From Pseudomonas xionganensis (lineage in GTDB: Bacteria > Pseudomonadota > Gammaproteobacteria > Pseudomonadales > Pseudomonadaceae): 64,000 nt of DNA. Under the pieces are notes generated by a model that was not told the origin of the DNA, did not search any database, and saw only the letters and a list, made by a program, of their open reading frames with translations. The stretch is from assembly GCF_009763245.1 (NCBI RefSeq), contig NZ_WKJZ01000001.1, positions 62,001 to 126,000 of the forward strand, read 5' to 3'. A program made the translations under genes and the position numbers. The first letter of the stretch is position 1; each line of letters opens with the position of its first letter. Below, piece by piece: positions 19,509 through 27,042 of the stretch.

Positions 19509-19580
19509 GGCGAATCACATCCCTGTGATTCGCCCTTCGGGCCAGCCTGCTGCTGTCCAAAATCGCTCCCGGCGATTTTG
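19509..19580. repeat. 72-bp double-hairpin palindromic element, copy 1
   Basis: Hairpin 1 is perfect: GGCGAATCACA (19509-19519), loop TCCC, TGTGATTCGCC. A linker containing CTTCGGGCCAGCCTG follows, then hairpin 2, AAAATCGC-TCCCG-GCGATTTT. The boundaries are fixed by comparison with the parental hsdS sequence around 19276, which lacks the element. Confidence 0.85.
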
Positions 19581-19646
19581 TGCCGACCAGCTGGAAGCCA
19601 AGGTCGCCTCGGCCAAACGCCGTATCGACCACCTGACCCAAAGCAT

Positions 19647-19718
19647 GGACTCGCGCGTCCCTGCGCTCGGGCCTTCGGCCCAGCCTGCGGCTGCCCAATA
19701 TCGCTCCCGGCGATATTG
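19647..19718. repeat. 72-bp double-hairpin palindromic element, copy 2
   Basis: Same length, layout and linker as copy 1. Hairpin 1 is degenerate here, while hairpin 2 is perfect (CAATATCGC, loop TCCCG, GCGATATTG). The loops are conserved and the stem bases differ between copies with pairing kept, a sign that structure rather than sequence is preserved. Confidence 0.83.
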
Positions 19719-19889
19719 TCTGGCCAAAGCCTTCAGAGGCGAACTGGTCCCCCAAGACCCGAACGACGAACCGGCCAGCGTGCTGCTGGAGCGCATCCAA
19801 GCCCAACGCGCCGCCGCGTCCAAGACCAAGCGCGGCAGAAAGGCTTCGGCATAAACACACTCTTCACCCGCTAACGCAGGAGCTGCCGC

Positions 19890-20756
19890 ATGAACCCCAA
19901 GGACTGGATTGATTTGCTGCAGCGCTTGTTTGCCTGGCTCAGTGAGCGGCGCAACCCGGTACGCCAGCAGGCAGCACGCGTACTGGCGACCTTCGAAGCC
20001 CATGGCGTGGCCCGCACTGAGATCAATGCCCTGCTGCCGGAAGCGCTACAGCTAAGTGCCTACCAATGGTCGAATGCCGATCAGCTCAAGCTGGTCTTGC
20101 GGCAGACACATCTCGATTGGCTCAACCAGCATTTCGCGCTGGAAGAAGGCTGGCTGACCGGGCAAAGCGACTCAGCCCACCAGCACCTCTTCAGCTACAA
20201 AGCGCCGGGGGAGCTGCATCAATGGTTTCAGGAGCAGCGCACACCTGAGGCCGACTTCGAATTCAAACTGCATCTGCTCACACCCGACATCCGCGAAATC
20301 GGGCCAGACTCAGAAGGCTATTACGCCCTAGTTTTGGAGCGGTTAGACGAAGACCATTCGGCGTGCAGGCGCTTTTACCACCTCACCGAAGGTGCAGACT
20401 TCAAGCATTGGCCCAGCCTGATTCATCTTCTGCAGGTGTTAGCAATTGCCCATCACCACGGTGCCCTCATGCGCCGCTCGCAGCTGGATGCGGCTTCCCT
20501 GTATCAGCTGAGCCACCATAAAGGGCTTATTCCCCACTGGCTGGACAGATGCCACCCTCACCCCCTGGAAGCCGACCATGAGCTATGGCCACACTACTCC
20601 GGGCACTCCCCATGGCTCGATGAACTGCGCGCAGAGGCCGAACAGGGCCTACGCCGCGCCGGGCTAACCGAGGTGTTGGAACAGTTGCACAACGATACCC
20701 TGCGTTATTCACGCAAGCCCAGCAGCGGCCATTTGGCGACACCCGTGGCCCGCTGA
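19890..20756 (+). CDS. Protein of unknown function in the restriction locus
   Basis: Protein of 288 residues, probably cytoplasmic, mostly helical and rich in Leu, His and Trp. No known domain is recognised. The first 60 residues (MNPKDWIDLLQRLFAWLSER, then EINALLPEALQLS) look like a helical bundle; the middle contains PDSEGYYALVLERL, a possible strand-turn-helix. It has a GGAG ribosome site 8 bp before ATG 19890, starts 35 bp after the broken hsdS copy and has host-like codon use, so it is probably expressed with the restriction genes. Its role in defence can only be guessed from position. Confidence 0.82.
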   Translation: MNPKDWIDLLQRLFAWLSERRNPVRQQAARVLATFEAHGVARTEINALLPEALQLSAYQWSNADQLKLVLRQTHLDWLNQHFALEEGWLTGQSDSAHQHLFSYKAPGELHQWFQEQRTPEADFEFKLHLLTPDIREIGPDSEGYYALVLERLDEDHSACRRFYHLTEGADFKHWPSLIHLLQVLAIAHHHGALMRRSQLDAASLYQLSHHKGLIPHWLDRCHPHPLEADHELWPHYSGHSPWLDELRAEAEQGLRRAGLTEVLEQLHNDTLRYSRKPSSGHLATPVAR

Positions 20757-20848
20757 TTCTCGGGCGGGTTTGTCCGCCAGAATTCTTTCGTCCAATTACG
20801 CCTACTTTCGGTACTATCCAGTTAACTCAGGATTACCAAGGACAGGAA

Positions 20849-21619
20849 ATGGACTTCACCCCCATCATTGCCCAGGTCTGGGGCACACTGGGCTGGTTTA
20901 TCCCGCTGATGCTGCTGATCGGCCTGCTCAAGTCACCATGGGCCAAGGGTCATATTGGCGAACTCCTGGTACGGCTGTTTGCCCATTGGCAGCTGGATAA
21001 GCAGACCTACCGCCGCCTGCACAACGTCACCCTGAACACGCCGGACGGCACCACGCAGATCGACCACGTTTTCCTCTCGCCCTACGGCATCTTCGTGCTG
21101 GAAACGAAGAACATGAGCGGCTGGATCTTCGGCAGCGAGAAGCAGGCGCAGTGGACGCAGAAGCTTTACAAGCGCGCGTTCAAATTCCAGAACCCGCTGC
21201 GACAGAACTACAAACACCTCAAAGCCCTGGAAGCCACCCTTGGCGTTGATCCCGCGCACCTACACTCGGTCATCACCTTCGTCGGCGGCAGCACCTTCAA
21301 AACCGAAGTACCGGCCAACGTCACCCAGGGCATCGGCTTTATCCGCTATATCAAGTCATTCCAGCAGCCGCTATTCAGCGAAGCTGAAGTCGACGCCATG
21401 CTGCATGCCCTGCAAACCGGCCGCCGCGCGCCGACGCTCGCCACCCACCGCGAGCACGTGCAAAACCTTAAACGCCGGAGTGATCCGACAGCCGAGCGTC
21501 AATGCCCGAAATGCGGCAGTGCGCTGCTGATTCGTACCGTGAAATCAGGGGCGAAAGCGGGGCAGCAGTTTTGGGGATGTTCGGCATTCCCCAAATGCAG
21601 AACCTTACAAAATCTCTAA
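20849..21619 (+). CDS. NERD-domain protein with topoisomerase-type zinc finger
   Basis: Protein of 256 residues. An N-terminal membrane helix (about 8-28, LGWFIPLMLLIGLL) anchors it. A NERD nuclease-related domain follows (about 35-150) with the PD-(D/E)XK-like residues in GELLV, IDHVFLSPYGIFVLETKN. The C-terminus holds a C4 zinc finger of the topoisomerase I type (CPKCGSALL ... FWGCSAFPKCR, about 218-250). This combination is widespread on defence islands and suggests a membrane-associated DNA-processing enzyme, though activity is rarely shown. AAGGACAGGAA precedes ATG 20849. It is the last GC-rich gene before the AT-rich operon. Confidence 0.9.
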   Translation: MDFTPIIAQVWGTLGWFIPLMLLIGLLKSPWAKGHIGELLVRLFAHWQLDKQTYRRLHNVTLNTPDGTTQIDHVFLSPYGIFVLETKNMSGWIFGSEKQAQWTQKLYKRAFKFQNPLRQNYKHLKALEATLGVDPAHLHSVITFVGGSTFKTEVPANVTQGIGFIRYIKSFQQPLFSEAEVDAMLHALQTGRRAPTLATHREHVQNLKRRSDPTAERQCPKCGSALLIRTVKSGAKAGQQFWGCSAFPKCRTLQNL

Positions 21620-21655
21620 AACTTACAACATCAAAGAAATCGGATTTTTAAAAAC

Positions 21656-24604
21656 ATGGCGCGAGTCTTCCATAGCCCCAAAGCGAATCAAAAGCCTCAA
21701 GTGCATTCGCTGATATCTAAAATTAAAAACCCAAACAAGAGAAACCTACTAAGGGGGCATAGCTCGAAATCTAGACTTAGCGTCAATGAAATTGAAGAAA
21801 TTAGAAAAAACAACACTCTGGATGACTTAAAGACCATAGGGGCCATTTTAAAAGGCCCCCACAATTTGCTAAATGAAGAAAGAAAGAAAAAAAGTGCAGA
21901 CCTCTACAATATAATAACCACCTCACCCCTAGAGTGGAAAAAAGAGATTTGCTACACCGCCGGCTACATTAATTCAACAATACGCGATGCACTTGATGTC
22001 CTAGATCATATACGTGCGCTATCACGAATAGACTCCACGAGCTTGGAAGACGCACTAGAGAACCTGCTTATTCTTGCAAAAAAGTACGGCGCATCAAATT
22101 ACCTGTCATACAAGCTCGCATACATCCGCAGCTCCAGAGAAATCCCACCAACTTCACTCAGCACCGTAACCCAGATTGAAGATGAGATACTTCACAAAGA
22201 CAGTCCAGGAATGCACTTTAGTGCCCTCGAGAACATCAGCCCCAAAATATCTCTATTCCAAGTAGCCCAGAGGCGAGCCAGCGCATCAGTTGGTAAAGTA
22301 GGCGGAGATATCAGAAAGACAATCGCCCTTAGCAACTTCGTCCCAACTCCATTGAGCGAAGATGACTGTGCTGGCTTTTTATTGCGCGCCTCAGAATCCT
22401 GCCTAGTCGACACCGTATACTCCATCATCACGATATTCAACCTGAATGATCGATTAAACGCAGCCCAAAAAGAACTAGAGAAGAATCTATGCGCCGAGTT
22501 TATAGAGCAATTATTTAACACCACCAATTCCATAAAAAATAACTGCCCAGAAAATATTATTACCGAGCACTATAGATCACAGAACGAAGAAGGCCTCCCA
22601 ACTCTAGACCTCTATAGAGCATCTGCCGCCTTCCTTGAGCACCCCAAATATGCCCTATATAGAAGCGATATAGACCGTGTTATCGGAGCTCGACTGCTTG
22701 CAGAAATATCCGACATAGATATCTCAAAAATATCCCCACCCCTAGACGATAAAAAGTTTCTTCTCGCACCTGACGAGACCACTATAAATGAGCATCTACC
22801 GATTCGAATGGACACATTCCATCGAACCTACCTTTTCCTCAAGCTCATAAATAATCATTTGAATATTATAAGCCTAACAAAAGATGACATAAAATATATA
22901 TTCGAGAACACTATAGAACTAGAGATGCTGCTAAGCGAAGAGGAGATGAGAGCATTACACCTCACCGCGCCCCACGAAACAAAGAGCTTAGTAGCCGTAT
23001 TGGCCCTTGCACTTTTCAGAAAAAAATCTGTAGACCCAGACATTGACTTTGAGTTTAGATCCGACTTCATCTGGCATGTAAACAACAAGCATAACGGCTC
23101 TATCGTAGATTTCATTAACAACCTACTCAATGACTCGCCCCAGATCGCTGGATATATCGTCAGGTCACTCGACGAAGTCACGCTGGAGAAAATGTATTCT
23201 CTTGTTAAAAATGCTTCCCAAGCCTCAGAGATAAGATGCGAAATTCTTAGAACAGTAGGTCAAAAGCTTAATAAAATCGAATACATCATTGAGGCCGACG
23301 GAATAACGACCCGTTCAAAAGTGGCCAAATTACAGCAGTACTTTGATAATAGTCGAATGTATGTTGACAGCGTTTCAATGAAGAAATGGCTTGACAGCAA
23401 CCCAACAGTTTCAACAGAGCAATATAGATCTCTATTTCCGAGCATTGAAGCCAGAAATGAAAGTGGTTTTATTGTTCTTCACATAAGCGATCAGAGTGAA
23501 TACCTAATCTCACAAATCGCGAAAGATGCCTTTGAACAATTCTGCCTAAACACTGAGTTTGGAATTCAATCATATTTAGGTCGGCGCATCAGGCACAACA
23601 CCCTGGACGGAGTCACAACAGATACGGTTGATGCAGTGCTAAGAAAGCGCGAATTCCAGAGCATCACATCAACCCCCACTATGCGACGCACCATTGAAAG
23701 CTGGCTGGGCACATATAAATCAATAATTGACAAGTTACGAAGAGACCACCTTCAATTCAAATCCGCCGGTTCGTTGTTCAACGCGAATCTCGATCTAGAC
23801 GACTCAACTACTAAAGAAAATATTAGAAAACTCACCAGCACGCTCAAAACCACGGGCACAAGCGAACTCTTGAACGATCTAATAATCGCTTTTTGCTGGA
23901 AGCAGATCACCCCGCAACTTGATAATGCCGCACGCTTTATTAAAACCACACTATTAAAGGAAGCAAATGCCAGCATTGACAAGTCCTTCTCCAGCAATGG
24001 TCTAACTGAAGGACAAATGAAGGCAGAGCTACATGAGGCAGTAAATGAAGTCTTCAGAAAGGTGGCTGACTGGTTTCAAGTGCCACAGACAGGATTCATT
24101 TCAGCATCAGTTCGAGATCTTTGCGAAATCATACTAATCGAGCTCAACAGACAAAACTGCGTAGACTTTATCGGAGATGCTGTAAATACAAAATACACTG
24201 GAATTAGCGTACACCGCCTATACGACTGCCTAGCAGTGCTCCTTCAGAATGCTCATAAACATGGCGAGGAAAATACCCGAATAAGAGTAGAAGCATGCAT
24301 CAACAACAAAGAACCAGGGGCCATCCTAGATGTAGTTTCCATCAGTATCAAATCCATCGTTTCAGAAGAAAAATACGCGGAATCTAAAGATCGTATTCTC
24401 AGCGCGATTGCCTCGAAGGAGGCTGGCACCGATATGGTCACCGAAGGATATACAGGCATCAAGAAAGTAAAGTTCATAACGCGAACCTGTGAAAGCACAC
24501 ACACTGTCCACTGCAATTTTGATGACGAGACAAGAGAGCTGGATCTTGGATTCAGGATGCATATGGAAACAGTAACGGAAGACCCCGCAGGTGGAGACGA
24601 ATGA
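21656..24604 (+). CDS. dtcA: Detocs-like sensor histidine kinase (large N-terminal sensor region)
   Basis: Protein of 982 residues, AT-rich in codon use, no membrane segment or signal peptide, so cytosolic. The first 640 residues are long helical sequence without a domain I can name; the characterised Detocs kinase has a repeat-type sensor there. The C-terminal part looks like a GHKL kinase: a conserved RRIRHNTLDG segment with His647, a second candidate His near 793 in ELHEAV, and an N-box LLQNAHKHGEE near residue 865. A Gly-rich ATP lid is not obvious, so the ATPase may be divergent. It overlaps the receiver gene by 4 bp (24601-24604). Together with the two downstream genes this is the three-gene Detocs layout. 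No good ribosome site precedes ATG 21656, so the start may lie downstream. Confidence 0.72.
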   Translation: MARVFHSPKANQKPQVHSLISKIKNPNKRNLLRGHSSKSRLSVNEIEEIRKNNTLDDLKTIGAILKGPHNLLNEERKKKSADLYNIITTSPLEWKKEICYTAGYINSTIRDALDVLDHIRALSRIDSTSLEDALENLLILAKKYGASNYLSYKLAYIRSSREIPPTSLSTVTQIEDEILHKDSPGMHFSALENISPKISLFQVAQRRASASVGKVGGDIRKTIALSNFVPTPLSEDDCAGFLLRASESCLVDTVYSIITIFNLNDRLNAAQKELEKNLCAEFIEQLFNTTNSIKNNCPENIITEHYRSQNEEGLPTLDLYRASAAFLEHPKYALYRSDIDRVIGARLLAEISDIDISKISPPLDDKKFLLAPDETTINEHLPIRMDTFHRTYLFLKLINNHLNIISLTKDDIKYIFENTIELEMLLSEEEMRALHLTAPHETKSLVAVLALALFRKKSVDPDIDFEFRSDFIWHVNNKHNGSIVDFINNLLNDSPQIAGYIVRSLDEVTLEKMYSLVKNASQASEIRCEILRTVGQKLNKIEYIIEADGITTRSKVAKLQQYFDNSRMYVDSVSMKKWLDSNPTVSTEQYRSLFPSIEARNESGFIVLHISDQSEYLISQIAKDAFEQFCLNTEFGIQSYLGRRIRHNTLDGVTTDTVDAVLRKREFQSITSTPTMRRTIESWLGTYKSIIDKLRRDHLQFKSAGSLFNANLDLDDSTTKENIRKLTSTLKTTGTSELLNDLIIAFCWKQITPQLDNAARFIKTTLLKEANASIDKSFSSNGLTEGQMKAELHEAVNEVFRKVADWFQVPQTGFISASVRDLCEIILIELNRQNCVDFIGDAVNTKYTGISVHRLYDCLAVLLQNAHKHGEENTRIRVEACINNKEPGAILDVVSISIKSIVSEEKYAESKDRILSAIASKEAGTDMVTEGYTGIKKVKFITRTCESTHTVHCNFDDETRELDLGFRMHMETVTEDPAGGDE

Positions 24605-25050
24605 ATATTTTGCTAGTAGAGGATGAAATCCATAAACGCGATGAAATATGCAGATGCGTAATGGATGTCTACGGCTCCACGCCTGAAATTGTTGACGGCG
24701 TTAGCAGCGCAGTCTTAAAGGTAATGAGTCAAAACTACGAACTAATAATTCTTGACATGGCCCTTTCAACTTTTGGAGAAAGCGCCGAAGACAAAAACAA
24801 GGGACATGACCAAGCACAAGGCGGGATCGAAGTACTGCGCGCATTAAAGTCAAAAAATAAAACAACAAACATTATAATTGTGACCCAATACCCCGACTTC
24901 TACATCAGCGGCAAGAAAATAAAGCTAAAAGACTCGCCCAAGGTCATCAAAGAAAAATACAACCAAAATGTTATCGGTGCAGTTCTGTACCATTACAAAT
25001 CACAGCCAACTCTTCAGAAAATTGTAACGCTGCTAAGAGGTCTACAATGA
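24601..25050 (+). CDS. dtcB: Stand-alone response-regulator receiver, Detocs buffer protein-like
   Basis: Receiver domain of 149 residues with no output domain. The acidic pocket Glu7-Asp8-Glu9 (LVEDE), phospho-acceptor Asp52 (ILDMAL) and the switch Thr in IIIVTQYPDF are present. An insertion after Asp52 (about 57-75) is Lys/Glu-rich. In Detocs a lone receiver soaks up phosphate from the kinase to prevent accidental activation of the effector; the gene position between kinase and effector, with 4-bp overlaps on both sides (24601, 25047), fits that role. The TQYPDF motif is echoed as SSYPADF in the next protein, suggesting a common ancestor for the two receivers. Confidence 0.8.
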   Translation: MNILLVEDEIHKRDEICRCVMDVYGSTPEIVDGVSSAVLKVMSQNYELIILDMALSTFGESAEDKNKGHDQAQGGIEVLRALKSKNKTTNIIIVTQYPDFYISGKKIKLKDSPKVIKEKYNQNVIGAVLYHYKSQPTLQKIVTLLRGLQ

Positions 25051-26186
25051 AAATAATGCTAATTGAGGATGACAACAATAAAGCACGCGCCATCACCTCA
25101 CACTTAAACCAGCACGGCATAACTGAGCAGCACATCATCCGTGCTAAAAACATGAGCGATTTCTCTGCCGCGCTCAGCAATGATATTGGGCTTTTTATAA
25201 TCGATCTCAACCTACCAAATATAGATAATGGCACGACATCACAGAATGGCAAGGCCATCTTGGAGTGCATTATAAAAGCCGGAAAAGACGACGCCCTTCT
25301 TTTAGCCATTAGCTCATACCCAGCAGACTTCCCTGAGTTACGAGACTACTTCGAAGCTAATGGATGCATACTGGCGAATTTCCAGAACAAAAAGGGATGG
25401 CAGTCAACACTTGACCACCTACTCACCCAGCTAAAAAAGAACATAAGATTTGACTTCTTGATATTTTGTGCACTACAGGAAGAACGAAATCCTTACATCG
25501 CTTTGACACCCGGAAAGCACATTGTGCGTGGAGGCATTGACTGCTTCGACATTGAACTAGGAGAAAACAAGGGATCTGTAATTTTGCTGCCACAAATGGG
25601 CCTAGTAAATGCCGCCATCACTGCTGGAGCATGTATAGACAAATTCAAGCCCAAGATGGTAGGAATGAGTGGCATATGCGGAGGATTCGAAGGGCGCGCC
25701 GAACTTGGACAGCTAATAATCTCCAGCATGGCTTATGAGTACCAGTCAGGGAAATGGGCGTCTGACGGCTTCTTAAACGAGCCGTATCAAGTACCCACAG
25801 ATCACCTAACACTCACGAACCTCAAAGCATTAATCAACGATCCAGATCTTATCAATAGGATTGAGAGCGGTCACAAAGGAGCACGACCATCTGCAGCGCA
25901 TTCACCAGTGGCAGGCATCTTCACGAGCGGGTCAGCTGTAATTGCTGATAAAAAATTCATTGAGCAAATAAAATCCATCCACAGAAAAGTAACTGCATTG
26001 GATATGGAAGTATTTGCCATTCATCGCGCAGCAGAGCTTTCGCCGCACAAGCCACCATGTATATGCGCCAAAACCGTTGTAGACCTATGCGACTCGAAGA
26101 AAGATGACTCCATACACAGTTATGGCGCTTATATTTCTGCAAAATTTCTGATTGAAGCAGTAAAAGATTTCTTCAGACAGCGCTAG
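25047..26186 (+). CDS. dtcC: Receiver-nucleoside phosphorylase fusion, Detocs effector-like ATP nucleosidase
   Basis: Protein of 379 residues. The receiver domain (1-125) has Glu7-Asp8-Asp9, phospho-acceptor Asp53 (FIIDLNLP) and Ser89-Ser90. It is followed by a purine-nucleoside-phosphorylase/MTAN fold (about 135-379) with all three catalytic landmarks of the family: Glu145/146 in FCALQEERN, Glu321 in ALDMEVFAIH, and Asp346 in AKTVVDLCDS, plus the glycine loop GMSGICGGFEG (about 206-216). In the characterised Detocs system the phosphorylated effector cleaves adenine from ATP and stops the infected cell. Architecture and order are the basis of the call; substrate is inferred. Confidence 0.83.
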   Translation: MKIMLIEDDNNKARAITSHLNQHGITEQHIIRAKNMSDFSAALSNDIGLFIIDLNLPNIDNGTTSQNGKAILECIIKAGKDDALLLAISSYPADFPELRDYFEANGCILANFQNKKGWQSTLDHLLTQLKKNIRFDFLIFCALQEERNPYIALTPGKHIVRGGIDCFDIELGENKGSVILLPQMGLVNAAITAGACIDKFKPKMVGMSGICGGFEGRAELGQLIISSMAYEYQSGKWASDGFLNEPYQVPTDHLTLTNLKALINDPDLINRIESGHKGARPSAAHSPVAGIFTSGSAVIADKKFIEQIKSIHRKVTALDMEVFAIHRAAELSPHKPPCICAKTVVDLCDSKKDDSIHSYGAYISAKFLIEAVKDFFRQR

Positions 26187-26213
26187 TAGTGCTGCATCAC
26201 CAACCAATGAGCC

Positions 26214-26232
26214 GTGAGCTGTTGCAGCTCAC
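26214..26232. terminator. Hairpin after the Detocs-like operon, possible terminator
   Basis: Perfect 8-bp stem GTGAGCTG-TTG-CAGCTCAC 28 bp after the last stop codon. No T run follows, so the assignment is weak. Confidence 0.4.
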
Positions 26233-26316
26233 TCGGGCGATTATCCGAATATTTTAATGAACGGATCTGAGCAGCCCTAGAGTAAAGCAACCACGTGCGT
26301 CGTCTGCTCGCACAGC

Positions 26317-26620
26317 TCAGTTGAGTGCGCCAGAGTGCGTTCTAACGCGCTCAACTGCTCGCGAACTCTCCTCTGGTTCCGTCACACCACAAACTTGAGC
26401 GAAGTCGAGCACCCTTGCATTGATCTTGTTGCCTAAAGTCTTGCTCCAGTGCGCTTTCTGGAATGTAGGCCGTGGGTTCAACGTTATCGTAGGCAGTCGC
26501 TAACCAATGCATCGCGCTAGGTGGGGGCGGAGTACAGCAGCACGAAGTTCTTCAGACGGGCGTCGCCGTTACCGACGATGCAGCTCAGACTCACTATGGC
26601 AAACAACTCGCCTCTGAAGC
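26317..26620 (-). pseudogene. Decayed hipA toxin-kinase remnant (C-terminal part)
   Basis: The minus strand encodes, in pieces, the HipA kinase signature: IVGNGDARLKNFVLLYSAPT, then after a TAG and a one-base shift LATAYDNVEPTAYIPESALE, then after another shift a tail with DFAQVCGVTEPE and a stop at 26317. The order and spacing match HipA (catalytic NGDAHLKNF, then LAPAYD). One stop and two frameshifts make it non-functional, and the N-terminal two thirds are missing. No hipB is seen. It lies just inside attR and is probably debris of an earlier cargo. Confidence 0.82.
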
Positions 26621-26626
26621 CTAAAC

Positions 26627-26655
26627 GGTACAAAAATCAGTACAATGGCGGTACA
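26627..26655. promoter_or_regulatory. Second set of GGTACA-type boxes near attR
   Basis: GGTACA (26627), AGTACA (26639) and GGTACA (26650) repeat at 12- and 11-bp steps, mirroring 6694-6721. A lone inverted TGTACC lies at 26723. Likely arm-type sites for the integrase. Confidence 0.5.
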
Positions 26656-26776
26656 GTGCCCAGCTTTTACAGATTTCGCTAAACTACGCCTAAGCCTCTC
26701 TATAACGCTACTTTCAGCTAACTGTACCTACGATAAGCTACGCCCGATTTCACTGGGTTTGCAGCGTTTCTAGGCA

Positions 26777-26851
26777 ACTCATAATCCTTTGGTCCACGGT
26801 TCGAGTCCGTGTGGGCCCACCACCTTTAAAGCCGCGCACTGCGCGGCTTTT
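26777..26851 (+). repeat. attR: partial tRNA copy plus terminator
   Basis: Copy of 6575-6649 with one change. It lacks the 5' half of the tRNA, so it is not a tRNA gene. It marks the right end of the island. Confidence 0.95.
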
Positions 26852-26938
26852 GCGTTTTAGCGATGCCTCCGGCCTTCACTTCCATAGCGAGCCGCATCTG
26901 CAAGCGGTGCATAAAGAGAATAATTGACTATCGTCAAT

Positions 26939-26957
26939 GATAGTTATTCTCATAACT
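26939..26957. promoter_or_regulatory. Possible Fur box
   Basis: GATAGTTATTCTCATAACT matches 12 of 19 positions of the Fur consensus and is centred in a perfect ATAGTTAT-TCTC-ATAACTAT inverted repeat (26940-26959). A second, overlapping-style inverted repeat ATTGAC-TATC-GTCAAT lies at 26923-26938. Both are about 90 bp upstream of the next gene. Confidence 0.5.
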
Positions 26958-27042
26958 ATAAATTCGGTCCTACCCAGCGCAGCGAGCCTTCATCGTGGTG
27001 GCCGCCCTGGGGTATTTCTTAAATTCGAGAAAGGACCTTCCC

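Larger units (their letters stand above)
19480..19854 (+). pseudogene. Duplicated 3' fragment of hsdS carrying two inserted palindromic elements
   Basis: Starts with a GTG overlapping the hsdS stop and encodes 124 residues. Apart from two insertions it repeats the hsdS C-terminus from VEQLFA to KRGRKASA. Each insertion adds exactly 24 codons (72 bp) and keeps the frame: 19509-19580 after LFAL, and 19647-19718 replacing one Ile codon before LAKAF. Both added peptides share the pattern GQPAA/AQPAA...NRSRR(F)C or QYRSRRYC. The fragment lacks any target recognition domain, so it cannot act as an S subunit; it might bind HsdM as a coiled-coil fragment, or be inert debris of a lost second hsdS. The open frame after two insertions is notable. 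Confidence 0.85.
6575..26851. mobile_element. tRNA-integrated genomic island carrying defence systems
   Basis: The element is bounded by attL (6575-6649) and attR (26777-26851), so one unit is about 20.2 kb. The integrase gene sits next to the intact tRNA and reads away from it. Module order: integrase, AlpA-like regulator, O-like replication protein, repeat array, MobC-like protein, type I restriction-modification with embedded RloA/RloB, NERD protein, Detocs-like operon, hipA remnant. No relaxase, type IV secretion or phage structural gene is visible, so it is best called an integrative (possibly mobilisable) element or satellite. Base composition changes sharply inside it: the block 21656-26186 is visibly AT-rich against its GC-rich neighbours, which suggests stepwise assembly. 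Confidence 0.92.

Noticed and set aside
26777..26822. Second tRNA gene
   Set aside because: Only the 3' half is present; it is the attR copy.
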